Source of the DNA: G963677325 sp963810555
GTDB lineage: Bacteria > Bacteroidota > Bacteroidia > Bacteroidales > Prolixibacteraceae
Direction of reading: 5' to 3'
DNA: 64,000 nucleotides
NCBI GenBank assembly: GCA_963810555.1
Contig: CAWENX010000006.1
Span: 1 to 64,000, forward strand
Below, in pieces: positions 11,104-20,130 of this stretch. The notes under the pieces are model-generated. The model did not search any database. It saw only the letters and a list, made by a program, of their open reading frames with translations, and was not told where the DNA came from. A program made the translations under genes and the position numbers. Position 1 is the stretch's first letter, and each line of letters starts with the position of its first letter.

Positions 11104-11482
11104 ATGAAACATCTGACAAACCGTGAAGAAGAAATCATGGAAATATTCTGGCAAAAAGGCCCCTTGTATGTTAAAGACGTAATAGAAGAGATGGAGGATC
11201 CGAAACCGCATTATAACACAGTTTCGACCATCGTGCGAGGACTTGAGGATAAAGGATTTTTAGGTCATGAACAATTCGGAAACACTCATCGATACTCATG
11301 CCATCATATTCAAGGGAAGAGTTCAGCCGCAACACGATTAAGAAACATTGTAGGCAAAGTACTTCAACAAGTCCTATTCATCCGTGATTTCGATGTTTGT
11401 GGAGGAGGAGAAAATATCAATTGATGAAATAAAAGAATTGATCCGACTTGCTGAAAACCCTAAACCTGAAAAAGATGAATGA
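11104..11482 (+). pseudogene. BlaI/MecI-type repressor, frameshifted
   Basis: The first ~70 residues are a clear BlaI/MecI winged helix (LTNREEEIMEIFWQKGP, VKDVIEEM, YNTVSTIVRGLEDKGFL). These repressors are released when a partner BlaR1-type protein is activated. After codon ~75 the frame changes about three times (near 11318, 11341 and 11362). The expected C-terminal dimerisation and tail sequence (IVGK, SVISMFVEEEKISIDEIKELI) can still be read in pieces. The stop at 11480-11482 overlaps the ATG of the following M56 gene (11475), the usual translationally coupled blaI-blaR1 arrangement. With several indels in 120 bases it is probably a real pseudogene. Confidence 0.8.
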
Positions 11483-12996
11483 ATTTCTTTTGTATTTACT
11501 GAACTCAAGCATTTGCCTGAGTACACTGTATTTGCTTTTCCAGCCTGATAATGCGAAAAGAGGCCAATTTCAGGCTAAACAGGATAGTTTTGATATCTCT
11601 TGTTGTGATCTCACTGGTAATTCCAGGAATGGTTTTGCCCCATTTCGTTCATAAACCGGTGGACCGTTCAGATTCTGCCATTTCTTGAGGTAAATGATGA
11701 TAAGATTCCTGAATACAATTCCGTTGAAGAAACTACACCGCCTTAAGATCGATAACAATCGGGAGAAAATCAGTCAATTGTTAAATGTTTCAATCAAAGG
11801 AAATGGTTCTCTTACGGTTATTCCATTGGATGCTTTATTTCTTTTCTGATTTTGATTTGGGGCCTTTTTTCAATTTTCATGCTTTACAGAAAAGCTGAAA
11901 TTAAAAAGAATGAATGGTTAAAACTCCTTATAGTTGAACAGGATATACCTGCATTCTCGTTTGCCCGTTTCGTCTTTTTTCCCGACGCGATTATGAAGAT
12001 CATCCTGATGTAATTCCGGCTCATGAACAGGAGCATATCCGGTTAAATCATTTTTATGACCTGATTTTTCTTGAAGCTGTAAAAATCTTCCAATGGTTCA
12101 ATCCATTCATTTACAGAATTATCCGTGACATGAAGGATATTCATGAATTTCAGGCTGATTATCATACACTTACCAAAGGCATCGATGCAACCAAATATCG
12201 ATTACTAATCATTCAAAAAGGTGTCGGGCCAAAGCGGTTCGCACTTGCAAACAGTTTTAATCATTGTCAAATTAAAAATCGTATTGTTATGATGAACAAA
12301 CTAAAAACCAGCAAAGCATGGCCTTGGAAGGTGGCGGCCTTTCTTCCCCTGCTTGCCTTTTTACTGTTGACTTTCTGCAAATCGGGCGAAAATGCATCTT
12401 TTGAAAAGAGTAGTCCTCCTGAAAAAGTGTCGCCTTTTACTCAGGATACGATAAATAAAGTGAATAAATTGACAGATTTTTATACTATTGGCAGACAATA
12501 TTATTTTGAAGCTCAAAGATATAGAACAAAGTATGATTCACTTTATAAGCTTCAAAAGACACAAAACATCCCTTTCAAAGACAGCTCAGCTGTGCGTGAT
12601 GCGATGCGGCTCAGGTTTCAGAGAGCGGACAGTGCTTTCACAAAAGTGACCCAACTGGACAGCACATATTACGGCGGATTTTTGTGGAAAGGCAGAATGC
12701 AGTCGATACTTGATCCTGATCAGAAAACCAATACCGGTAAAACAGCATATGAAAAGGCCCTTCAGTTACTGCTTGCACAGGGAGGTGTGGAGAAGAACGG
12801 CAAATTGATTATAGAATGTTATAAATCACTTGCCTTTGATGCCTATCTGGATTATGCCCAATCCAGAAAGACGGATAAGGAGAAGGCAAATGAATATTTA
12901 AATGCTACTAAAGATTATTTCAAAAAAATACTTCAAATTGATCCTTCAGACAAACAAGCAATTGAATCAACCGAATTACTCAAGAAAGTGAAATAG
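11475..12996 (+). pseudogene. BlaR1-like M56 protein copy 1, front half decayed, TPR-like C-terminal module
   Basis: Aligned by eye with the intact copies at 15394 and 18173, the first ~650 bases carry at least five single-base indels (for example near 11545, 11664, 11738 and 11980), so the membrane and M56 region cannot be translated as one frame. The HEQEH zinc motif is still readable. From 12130 the frame is open for 288 codons. It covers the end of the constant region (MKDIHEFQADYHTL, NRIVMMNKLK), the last membrane helix ending LLLTFC, and then a ~190-residue domain unlike that of the other two M56 copies. This domain resembles the C-terminal third of the TPR proteins at 13449 and 23450 (YDSLYKLQKTQNIPF, GGVEKNGKLIIECYKSLA). 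The tail could still be expressed from an internal start. Confidence 0.8.
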
Positions 12997-13065
12997 AAAT
13001 TAAATGTTTACTATATGTTTTGAGCCAATTAGATATTTCAGTTTAGTCAAAATGGAAAATATCTC

Positions 13066-13127
13066 GGTTCTGGTGCGTCCCCATTGCCGGCAGCGATAAT
13101 CATTGTCAAATGTTGTATTGCTACAAC
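13066..13127 (+). repeat. Partial copy of the M56 leader element
   Basis: This matches the first half of the 139-bp leaders at 15255 and 18034 (GGTTCTGGTGCGTC, the CCGGCAGC arm, and the dyad GTTGTATTGCTACAAC at 13112-13127). The 5' arm GCTGCCGG of the hairpin is degraded here, and the copy stops right after the dyad with no M56 gene following. It looks like a relic of a further cassette. Confidence 0.7.
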
Positions 13128-13207
13128 GCTTTAAAATTAAGCAATTGTGAGATAAAAATAGTATTTTTAAGATGAATAAATGAAATAGAGATTTTAAAAA
13201 CCAAAGG

Positions 13208-13410
13208 ATGAAGTATATAACACTCTCCTGATTACATTTTTAATGAGCATTTCTGTTCTGCAAGCGCAGACTAAAGAATGCTTAGTAGATTTTGACTATC
13301 TGGTTTATAATATCAAAGATGATTATCCAGATTATTAGGATAAAATAAGACCTAAGAATATTAACAAACTAAAAATACCGTCACAATTCGATAAGAATTG
13401 TAGTCATTAA
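13208..13410 (+). pseudogene. Remnant of a secreted protein, possibly S41-peptidase N-terminus
   Basis: An ATG is followed by a broken frame. With one shift it reads LLITFLMSISVLQAQTKEC, which looks like a signal peptide, then LVDFDYLVYNIKDDYPDY, an in-frame stop and DKIRPKNINKLKIPSQFD. The DFDYLVYNIKDDYP segment resembles the mature start of Bacteroidota S41 tail-specific peptidases, but this identification is tentative. Only about 65 codons are left. Confidence 0.4.
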
Positions 13411-13448
13411 GATTGATTGTCAATTTTAAATCCTAAGAAATTAAACCA

Positions 13449-15194
13449 ATGAAGACTAAGATTTTAATTTTTCTTATTGTGACTCTTCCTGTTTTGAATG
13501 GGATGGCACAGGAGGACAAAAGCCCGGGAAGATTGTATCTCAATGACCTGCAATTTAATCTGGCGCGTGACTATTACCAGAGACAATTAAAATCATTTCC
13601 TAATGACGTAAGAGTTTACTGTGCTTTGGGAGAAGCTTACATAGGATTACAAAAAGCAGACAGCGCCAAAATGATGTATCAAAAAGCATTTGCAATTGAG
13701 CCTAAAAACCCGACTGTCCTGATTGGTCTTGGTAAAACAGCATTGTTGGACGGCAACCATGAAGCAGAATCAGATTATTTTGATAAAGCAAGGAGACAGG
13801 ACAAGAAAAATCCCGCGGTGTACTGGCAGATAGCCAAAGCCTGTTATGACCTGTCCAAAAAAGATACTATTACCGGCAATCAATATCTTACGCAGGGGAT
13901 GGAAATGAACTCAAAATTAGCCGGATTTCATATGGTTGAGGGAGATTGTGAATACTACAAGAAAAATTACGGGAAAGCGGCTAATGCCTACGAAAGAGCG
14001 ATTTACTTTGAACCCAATTCAATTCTTGCTCACCGCAAATTAGGGGAAATTTATGCCGCCGCCAGATTTTACCCGCAGGCACGAGATGAATACAACAAAT
14101 GTATCGAGATTGATCCGGATCAGATTTGGGTTTACAAGGATTTAGGAGATCTTTATTATTCATTGGGAAGATATGCTGAGGCTGAAAAGAATTACAAGAC
14201 TTACATGAGTAAGGCAGAAGTGACAATGGATGATAAGGAACGTTATGCCCTGATACTTTTCTTCGATAAAAAGTACGAGGAAGCTTCCGATATGTTAAAA
14301 GAGGTCATGAAGAAAAATTCAGATGAATCTGTTCTTCTAAGAATCAGAGGCTATATTGATTATGAAACGGGACATTATCAGGAAGGAGCGGATTTTATGA
14401 AAAGATTCTTCGAACTGCATGATCCATCCAGGAATCTGTTTACTGATTATATCTATTATGCCAAATTGTTACAAAAGACAGGTCAGGATATCAAGGCTTT
14501 GGATTATTATAAGAAAGCGCTGGAGATGGATTCAACAAAAACAGAGATTCTCCCGGAATTAGCAAAGATTTCAGCAAAAAATCTTTTACACGATCAGGCA
14601 ATTTATTATTACCAAAAAATGCTAGGGAAAGGTTACGATAAGGCTGTTACAAATTACTTAATCGGTTTGCAAGCCTACTCTATCGGACAAAATTACAAGG
14701 TGAGGTTTGATTCTCTCTCAAGGCTTCAAAAACAAAGTAAAATTCCCTTCAGTGACAGTACAATTGTCCGTGATTCCATTCGAATCTGGTTTCAAAAGGC
14801 CGAAAATGCATTTGCAACGGTGACTGAATTGAGTCCCGATTATGCTGACGGATATTTACGCAGAGGCGAAATTCAATCGATGCTTGATCCTGAAGCAGAA
14901 ACCGACACTGCAAAGAATTCTTTTGAAAAAGCCCTCGCCATATATGAAAAAGAGGGGGTAGAAAAGAACAAAAAATCAATTATTGAGTGTTATAAATATC
15001 TTGGAAGTTATGCTTACTTAAATTATGACAGACTTCTTAGAACCGATAAACAGCAAGCCAATTTACAGAAAAGTACCCTTAATGATTACTGGCTGAAAGT
15101 ACTTCAGTTGGATCCCACAGATGAAAAGGCAACATATGTTATAAATGAATTAAAGAAGCTTGATTCTCAAAAGGTAGAGTCCAAGAAAAAATAA
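13449..15194 (+). CDS. Secreted TPR protein, copy 1
   Basis: The 581-residue protein has a signal peptide (MKTKILIFLIVTLPVLNGMAQ) followed by tandem tetratricopeptide repeats, for example AYIGLQKADSAKMMYQKAFA, GKAANAYERAIYFEPNS and YFALGRYAEAEKNY-type units. It probably acts as a periplasmic or surface scaffold; no catalytic motif is visible. The first ~344 residues are nearly identical to the protein at 23450, and then the two diverge sharply. The last ~190 residues (QNYKVRFDSLSRLQKQ, GVEKNKKSIIECYKYLG) are related to the tail of M56 copy 1. It lies inside the M56 cassette cluster on the same strand, which suggests a shared role that is not known. Confidence 0.8.
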   Translation: MKTKILIFLIVTLPVLNGMAQEDKSPGRLYLNDLQFNLARDYYQRQLKSFPNDVRVYCALGEAYIGLQKADSAKMMYQKAFAIEPKNPTVLIGLGKTALLDGNHEAESDYFDKARRQDKKNPAVYWQIAKACYDLSKKDTITGNQYLTQGMEMNSKLAGFHMVEGDCEYYKKNYGKAANAYERAIYFEPNSILAHRKLGEIYAAARFYPQARDEYNKCIEIDPDQIWVYKDLGDLYYSLGRYAEAEKNYKTYMSKAEVTMDDKERYALILFFDKKYEEASDMLKEVMKKNSDESVLLRIRGYIDYETGHYQEGADFMKRFFELHDPSRNLFTDYIYYAKLLQKTGQDIKALDYYKKALEMDSTKTEILPELAKISAKNLLHDQAIYYYQKMLGKGYDKAVTNYLIGLQAYSIGQNYKVRFDSLSRLQKQSKIPFSDSTIVRDSIRIWFQKAENAFATVTELSPDYADGYLRRGEIQSMLDPEAETDTAKNSFEKALAIYEKEGVEKNKKSIIECYKYLGSYAYLNYDRLLRTDKQQANLQKSTLNDYWLKVLQLDPTDEKATYVINELKKLDSQKVESKKK

Positions 15195-15254
15195 GTGAGT
15201 TGTTTGACCTCAAAGCAAACATTTTGGAAACACAGTCAAATCATTTGCGGGAAT

Positions 15255-15393
15255 AAAAAAGCTGCCGGTTCTGGTGCGTCTCCATTGCCGGCAGCAGTAA
15301 TCATTGTCAAATGTTGTATTGCTACAACAAAACAAAGTTAAGGAATTAAAAGATCATAAATTCAATGTAGCAGAAACATTATAAGCGAATGAG
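15255..15393 (+). promoter_or_regulatory. 139-bp conserved leader of M56 copy 2
   Basis: This is identical, base for base as read, to the leader at 18034-18172. It contains a hairpin with an 8-bp perfect stem, GCTGCCGG (15261-15268) and CCGGCAGC (15288-15295), and a dyad GTTGTATTGCTACAAC (15313-15328), and ends at the M56 ATG. There is no T-run after the hairpin, so it is not a simple terminator. It could be a repressor site, a structured 5' leader, or a recombination boundary. Confidence 0.65.
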
Positions 15394-16899
15394 ATGAACG
15401 AATTTCTTTTGTATGTTCTGAATTCTGGCATTTGCCTCAGCGTTCTGTATCTCCTTTTCCGTTCGTTGATGCGGAAAGAGTCCAATTTCAGGCTAAACAG
15501 GATAGTTTTGATTTCCCTGGTTGTGATCTCACTGGTAATTCCAGGAATGGTTTTGCCCCATTACGTTCATAAACCGGTGGTGGTTCAGATTCTGCCATTT
15601 CTTGAGGAATATGATGATAAGATTCCTGAATACAATTCCGTTGAAGAAACTACTCCCCTTAAGATTGACAACAATCGGGAGAAAATCGATCATCGGTTAA
15701 GTGTTTCAAAAAAAGAAATAATTCTCTACGGTTATAACATTGGATGCTTTATTTCTTTTCTGATTTTGATTTGGAGCCTTTTTTCAATTTTCATGCTTTA
15801 CAAAAAAGCTGAAATAAAAAGAATGAATGGCTATAAACTCGTTATTGTTGAACAAGATATACCTGCATTCTCGTTTACTCATATAATTTTTATTTCCCGG
15901 CGCGATTATGAAGATTATCCTGATGTGATTCCGGCTCATGAACAGGAGCATATCCGGTTAAATCATTTTTATGACCTGATTTTTCTTGAAGCTGTAAAAA
16001 TCTTCCAATGGTTCAATCCATTCATTTACAGACTTATCCATGACATGAAGGATATTCATGAATTTCAGGCTGATTATCATACACTTACCAAAGGTATTGA
16101 TGCAACCAAATACCAATTGCTTATCATTCAAAAAGGTGTCGGGCCCAAGCGGTTCGCACTTGCAAACAGTTTTAATCATTGTCAAATTAAAAACCGTATT
16201 GTTATGATGAACAAATTAAAACCAGGCAAAGCGTGGCGTTGGAAGGTGGCGATCTTCCTGCCCATGCTTGCCCTGCTGCTGATGGCATTCGGCAAAAAGG
16301 GCGAAAATGCGCCTCCTGAAAAGGAGATCTTAACTTCTGTTGTTTCCTCGCCTCAAGACCCTGTAAAACAATGGACTGAAGCGGATTTTAAAGAATTTAC
16401 AGTAGAAAATATGAGAGGATTATTTGAAAAAGCAAATAGAAATTATTTTCCTAAAAACGAGATTTACATTCATATTGACGGTGAATCAAAAATTACTGTA
16501 AGTGCAAAGCAGAAGGTTTGGAATTTAGACGAACTCTCTTCTTTAATTCAAAAATTGTATTACAATGATAAAACGGCAGGAGATGGATGGATTTATTACA
16601 GTGAAGCAGGCACTCAGCCAAATCAAATCATGATTATAGGTAAAGATTCAAAAACTCTTCAATCTGACTACCTAAAACTACTTAATTCTGTTGCAAATAC
16701 GGTTATAATGGTGCGTAATCATTTTTCAAAAGAACGTTACGGCTTATCTTATCAAAATCTTACAGTTAATCAACATACTGAAATTGATAAGTTAATACCT
16801 ATGAGCATTTTCTTAAGTAATGCAAAATTAAAATTTACGCCACCACCACCTCCTCCTCCTCCAATATATATTGATATAAAAAAGAGGGTATCTATTTAA
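15394..16899 (+). CDS. BlaR1-like M56 membrane protein, copy 2 (ExbD-like C-terminal region)
   Basis: The N-terminal ~289 residues form the BlaR1-type membrane metalloprotease: helices near residues 4-20, 37-52 and 112-132, the zinc motif HEQEH at 182-186, and a fourth helix at about 282-300. In BlaR1 this domain is the protease that acts on the BlaI repressor, with a sensor domain outside the membrane. Here the outer domain (~200 residues) has two stretches resembling ExbD/TolR periplasmic folds (EIYIHIDGESKITVSAK, QIMIIGKDSKTLQSDYLKLLNS) and ends with an eight-proline run. No BlaI gene sits directly upstream. The stop codon overlaps the next ATG by one base (TAATG at 16897-16901), so the two are probably co-translated. 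Confidence 0.85.
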   Translation: MNEFLLYVLNSGICLSVLYLLFRSLMRKESNFRLNRIVLISLVVISLVIPGMVLPHYVHKPVVVQILPFLEEYDDKIPEYNSVEETTPLKIDNNREKIDHRLSVSKKEIILYGYNIGCFISFLILIWSLFSIFMLYKKAEIKRMNGYKLVIVEQDIPAFSFTHIIFISRRDYEDYPDVIPAHEQEHIRLNHFYDLIFLEAVKIFQWFNPFIYRLIHDMKDIHEFQADYHTLTKGIDATKYQLLIIQKGVGPKRFALANSFNHCQIKNRIVMMNKLKPGKAWRWKVAIFLPMLALLLMAFGKKGENAPPEKEILTSVVSSPQDPVKQWTEADFKEFTVENMRGLFEKANRNYFPKNEIYIHIDGESKITVSAKQKVWNLDELSSLIQKLYYNDKTAGDGWIYYSEAGTQPNQIMIIGKDSKTLQSDYLKLLNSVANTVIMVRNHFSKERYGLSYQNLTVNQHTEIDKLIPMSIFLSNAKLKFTPPPPPPPPIYIDIKKRVSI

Positions 16900-18029
16900 T
16901 GAAAAAATTAGTCACCCTGGATGAATTAAGGAAGCAACTGCCTGAAGTTGTGAAGAAAAATCCAAAATCAAAAGTGAGGATAAATATCTATGATAAAAAT
17001 AATCCAGACATTCAGGCTGTTGATAATATCCTGAAAGAAGAAGGTATTTCAAGCGTGAAATATAGGCAAACTATAAAATTTACTCCTCCCGAAACTTCGG
17101 AAATAAGAATGCCGAAACGCAATACTTTTTCGATACAGGTCGATGCCAAAGGGAAAGTCTTTGTCGGTTTTGACGGACAGGATAACAGGCGAAAGCTTTT
17201 AACCAGAATGGGTGAAGACTACAACATTGTTTTTAGCCCCAAAGAGTTGGAGGAATTCAGTAAGATCGAGAGTTTCGGAGTACCTATGAACCGGATGAAG
17301 GCATTTTTAAAAAAGCCTGCCGAAGAAAGGAACGAACCAGAAAACGAAATTGGTATACCCTATGGTTCAGGGAACAACGAGTTTAAAAATTGGGTCAGAA
17401 CAGCCAGAACTGTTAATAGGGATATGCTAATCACCCTCAAAGGTGATCAGGCAACTTCTTACCAGTTGATTGACCAATTAATTGAGACATTGCAGGATTT
17501 GAATGAATACAGGTTATACATGGCGCTTCCAAAATGGGAAACAGCTTACGAAGTCGCTTTCCCCTCAAAAACAGGTGGACCGGGAAAATTTTCACAAAGT
17601 TCTGTATTGGATTATGCAAAAAGCAGACCCAACGCTGTTACCATTATTCTTGGTAAGGACAATTCGATTTACTACTATTTAGGCACACAAGATACAAAGG
17701 GTATTCATCCTGTTTTAACCAAAACTAACTATTCTCCTTCGGGAATTCAAGAATTACTTACAAACTTGAATCATGATACTTTGGCTAAATTGGAGGATCT
17801 GAGAAAGAAAAAAGAAAATGGGGAACTTTCGGAAGAAGATTTTAAAAAGCAACGAGATGAAATCCTTTCTGACAAAAACGCTCCAATTGTACTGATCGAG
17901 CCAACGGATGCTTCGACTTACCTAAATCTCATGGATATTCTGTATGAAATGGCAAATTGTCACATTGGGCGGTTTGCAATAATTGATTTGTCTGATTACG
18001 ACAAGAATTTAATCAGCCAGGCCAGATAG
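16899..18029 (+). CDS. Protein with ExbD/TolR-like repeats, no membrane anchor
   Basis: A 376-residue protein without a signal peptide or membrane helix of its own. Two or three segments resemble the periplasmic domain of Bacteroidota ExbD proteins: FSIQVDAKGKVFVGFDG followed by NNEFKNWVRTARTVNRDMLI, GDQATSYQLIDQLIETLQDLNEYRLYM, and later NAPIVLIEPTDASTYLNLMDILYEMANCHIGRFAI. A charged SHOCT-like helix (LEDLRKKKENGELSEEDFKKQRDEI, around residue 290-315) lies between them. Its start overlaps the stop of the M56 protein, whose outer domain is also ExbD-like, so the two may have been one long protein or may form one complex. Without a signal it may stay cytoplasmic. The family call is by motif resemblance only. 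Confidence 0.5.
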   Translation: MKKLVTLDELRKQLPEVVKKNPKSKVRINIYDKNNPDIQAVDNILKEEGISSVKYRQTIKFTPPETSEIRMPKRNTFSIQVDAKGKVFVGFDGQDNRRKLLTRMGEDYNIVFSPKELEEFSKIESFGVPMNRMKAFLKKPAEERNEPENEIGIPYGSGNNEFKNWVRTARTVNRDMLITLKGDQATSYQLIDQLIETLQDLNEYRLYMALPKWETAYEVAFPSKTGGPGKFSQSSVLDYAKSRPNAVTIILGKDNSIYYYLGTQDTKGIHPVLTKTNYSPSGIQELLTNLNHDTLAKLEDLRKKKENGELSEEDFKKQRDEILSDKNAPIVLIEPTDASTYLNLMDILYEMANCHIGRFAIIDLSDYDKNLISQAR

Positions 18030-18033
18030 AATT

Positions 18034-18172
18034 AAAAAAGCTGCCGGTTCTGGTGCGTCTCCATTGCCGGCAGCAGTAATCATTGTCAAATGTTGTATTG
18101 CTACAACAAAACAAAGTTAAGGAATTAAAAGATCATAAATTCAATGTAGCAGAAACATTATAAGCGAATGAG
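18034..18172 (+). promoter_or_regulatory. 139-bp conserved leader of M56 copy 3
   Basis: This has the same sequence as 15255-15393. The hairpin arms are at 18040-18047 and 18067-18074, and the dyad GTTGTATTGCTACAAC is at 18092-18107. It starts four bases after the ExbD-like gene ends and leads directly to the ATG of the third M56 gene. Confidence 0.65.
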
Positions 18173-19564
18173 ATGAACGAATTTCTTTTGTATGTTCTGA
18201 ATTCTGGCATTTGCCTCAGCGTTCTGTATCTCCTTTTCCGTTCGTTGATGCGGAAAGAGGCCAATTTTAAGCTAAACAGGATTATCCTGATATTCCTGGT
18301 TGTAAGCTCACTGGTGATTCCAGGAATGGTTTTGCCCCATTACGTTCATAAACCGGTGGTGGTTCAGATTCTGCCATTTCTTGAGGAATATGATGATAAG
18401 ATTCCTGAATACAATTCCGTTGAAGAAACTACTCCCCTTAAGATTGACAACAATCGGGAGAAAATCAATCATCGGTTAAGTGTTTCAAAAAAAGAAATAA
18501 TTCTCTACGGTTATAACATTGGATGCTTTATTTCTTTTCTGATTTTGATTTGGAGCCTTTTTTCAATTTTCATGCTTTACAAAAAAGCTGAAATAAAAAG
18601 AATGAATGGCTATAAACTCGTTATTGTTGAACAGGATATACCCGCATTCTCGTTTGCTCGTTTCATCTTTTTATCCCGACGCGATTATGAAGATCATCCT
18701 GATGTAATTCCGGCTCATGAACAGGAGCATATCCGGTTAAATCATTTTTATGACCTGATTTTTCTTGAAGCTGTAAAAATCTTCCAATGGTTCAATCCAT
18801 TCATTTACAGACTTATCCATGACATGAAGGATATTCATGAATTTCAGGCTGATTATCATACACTTACCAAAGGTGTTGATGCAACCAAATACCAATTGCT
18901 TATCATTCAAAAAGGTGTCGGGCCCAAGCGGTTCGCACTTGCAAACTGTTTTAATCATTGTCAAATTAAAAACCGTATTGTTATGATGAACAAATTAAAA
19001 CCCGGCAAAGCGTGGCGTTGGAAGGTGGCGATCTTCCTGCCAGCGATAGCCTTGCTGCTCTTGACTTTCTGCCAATCAGGTGAAAATCTCTCTGCTGTAA
19101 AAAAAGCAAGTACCACAGGTACCTCGAAAGAAGACCTATATAAACAAGCATTCATTAAGTACTATACTCCAAATGTTATAAACAAAAATGAAGTTTTAAC
19201 CGGTAAGATGGAATTTCGTAATAAGGATGGAACGCTTTCTGTCGACACAGTGATCATTCAGAAGGAAGATTATTTGCCAACTTCCTGGCCTGACTCCATC
19301 CATTATTACAATACCGCTAATTACCACATAGTTAAATATTTGTCAAAGAAAGAAATCTATAATTTTGGCGGTAAACGTGTTTCTTTGTTAAAAATTTCAC
19401 CTGCAAGGCAAGAAGGTGATCATTATTTTGTAAAAATAACCTCATTTAAAAGGGTTAATAAGATATGGACAACTTACGGATACAGGCAATTCAAATTTAT
19501 CTATGACCCTAATTCAAAAAAATATAAGCTTGTACAACCTGTCATCTCATTTATTAATGGTTAA
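18173..19564 (+). CDS. BlaR1-like M56 membrane protein, copy 3 (unknown outer domain)
   Basis: The first ~289 residues are almost the same as copy 2, including HEQEH at 182-186, and much of the DNA is identical too. The main run of differences is around codons 27-45. The homology ends within the fourth helix (FLPxxALLLL), after which the protein continues TFCQSGENLS and a ~150-residue outer domain unrelated to the other copies. It includes EDLYKQAFIKYYTPNV, SIHYYNTANYHIVKYLS and YRQFKFIYDPNSKKYKLV. I do not recognise that domain. The TFC after the helix resembles a lipobox cysteine but is deep inside the protein. It has no BlaI partner of its own. Confidence 0.82.
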   Translation: MNEFLLYVLNSGICLSVLYLLFRSLMRKEANFKLNRIILIFLVVSSLVIPGMVLPHYVHKPVVVQILPFLEEYDDKIPEYNSVEETTPLKIDNNREKINHRLSVSKKEIILYGYNIGCFISFLILIWSLFSIFMLYKKAEIKRMNGYKLVIVEQDIPAFSFARFIFLSRRDYEDHPDVIPAHEQEHIRLNHFYDLIFLEAVKIFQWFNPFIYRLIHDMKDIHEFQADYHTLTKGVDATKYQLLIIQKGVGPKRFALANCFNHCQIKNRIVMMNKLKPGKAWRWKVAIFLPAIALLLLTFCQSGENLSAVKKASTTGTSKEDLYKQAFIKYYTPNVINKNEVLTGKMEFRNKDGTLSVDTVIIQKEDYLPTSWPDSIHYYNTANYHIVKYLSKKEIYNFGGKRVSLLKISPARQEGDHYFVKITSFKRVNKIWTTYGYRQFKFIYDPNSKKYKLVQPVISFING

Positions 19565-19589
19565 TTGCTGAATTAGTGAAACTTTACCT

Positions 19590-19850
19590 ATGAAACTCTT
19601 ATTTTTATTTTTAATTCTTTGGATCAGTATTGGATACACAAATGCCCGGGAGTATTCAGCCAAAATTGATTCCGCTCACAGATATATTACCAAAGGTTAT
19701 TATAGCCGTGCATTAACTGAATATATTAAAGCGTTCTCTGACACAACGTTTCGTCATCCCGTTCACTTATATGAGGCAGCATCAGTAGCAGCCATTGAAA
19801 ACAATACCGATCTGTGTTTTATGTTCAATTTTAAAGGTTGGGCCGATTAG
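19590..19850 (+). CDS. Short secreted TPR-like protein, possibly truncated
   Basis: Eighty-six residues with a signal peptide (MKLLFLFLILWISIGYTNA) and one TPR-like helix pair (SAHRYITKGYYSRALTEYIKAF), then a short tail and a stop. TPR proteins in this neighbourhood are much longer, so this may be a front fragment. It starts 25 bases after the third M56 gene and is probably co-transcribed with it. Confidence 0.5.
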   Translation: MKLLFLFLILWISIGYTNAREYSAKIDSAHRYITKGYYSRALTEYIKAFSDTTFRHPVHLYEAASVAAIENNTDLCFMFNFKGWAD

Positions 19851-19920
19851 TGGAATACCAAAAAACTGTCTAATTTTTAGACAATCATTCGTCTAATTTT
19901 TTAACATATAGGACAGAGTG

Positions 19921-19938
19921 ATCCGATAGCTATCGGAT
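19921..19938. repeat. 18-bp perfect palindrome ATCCGATAGCTATCGGAT
   Basis: A perfect palindrome in the gap between the short TPR gene and the ABC ATPase. A related form, CCCCGATAGGTATCGGGG, is at 54270-54287, and the core GATAGCTATC also occurs inside the broken gene at 41269-41278. It may be a dispersed palindromic repeat or a binding site. Confidence 0.6.
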
Positions 19939-20130
19939 TAAATAATTAAAATTCAGTACGTTCAACTTTTGGCTCCATTCTTGTATATAAGAATATAAAT
20001 GTAAGAACTAATCAACCTCTGTTTTCCGGGATTTCAATCTCCGGAAAACCAATTTATATTATCAGACAATAATGAAAAAAACAATGTAATTTTAAATCCC
20101 GGCTATACAATCCTAACAAATCTTTTAATC

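Larger units (their letters stand above)
12997..13448. other. Spacer with leader fragment and gene remnant
   Basis: The ~450-base gap between the decayed M56 gene and the TPR gene is not empty. It holds a partial copy of the M56 leader (13066-13127) and a broken short secreted-protein remnant (13208-13410), both listed separately. It also has a small AATTCGATAAGAATT-type hairpin at about 13384-13399. Confidence 0.5.

Noticed and set aside
12130..12996. Independent gene for the open 288-codon frame
   Set aside because: The start lies inside the M56 region homologous to codons ~220 onward of the intact copies, so it is better read as the surviving 3' part of a decayed M56 gene.
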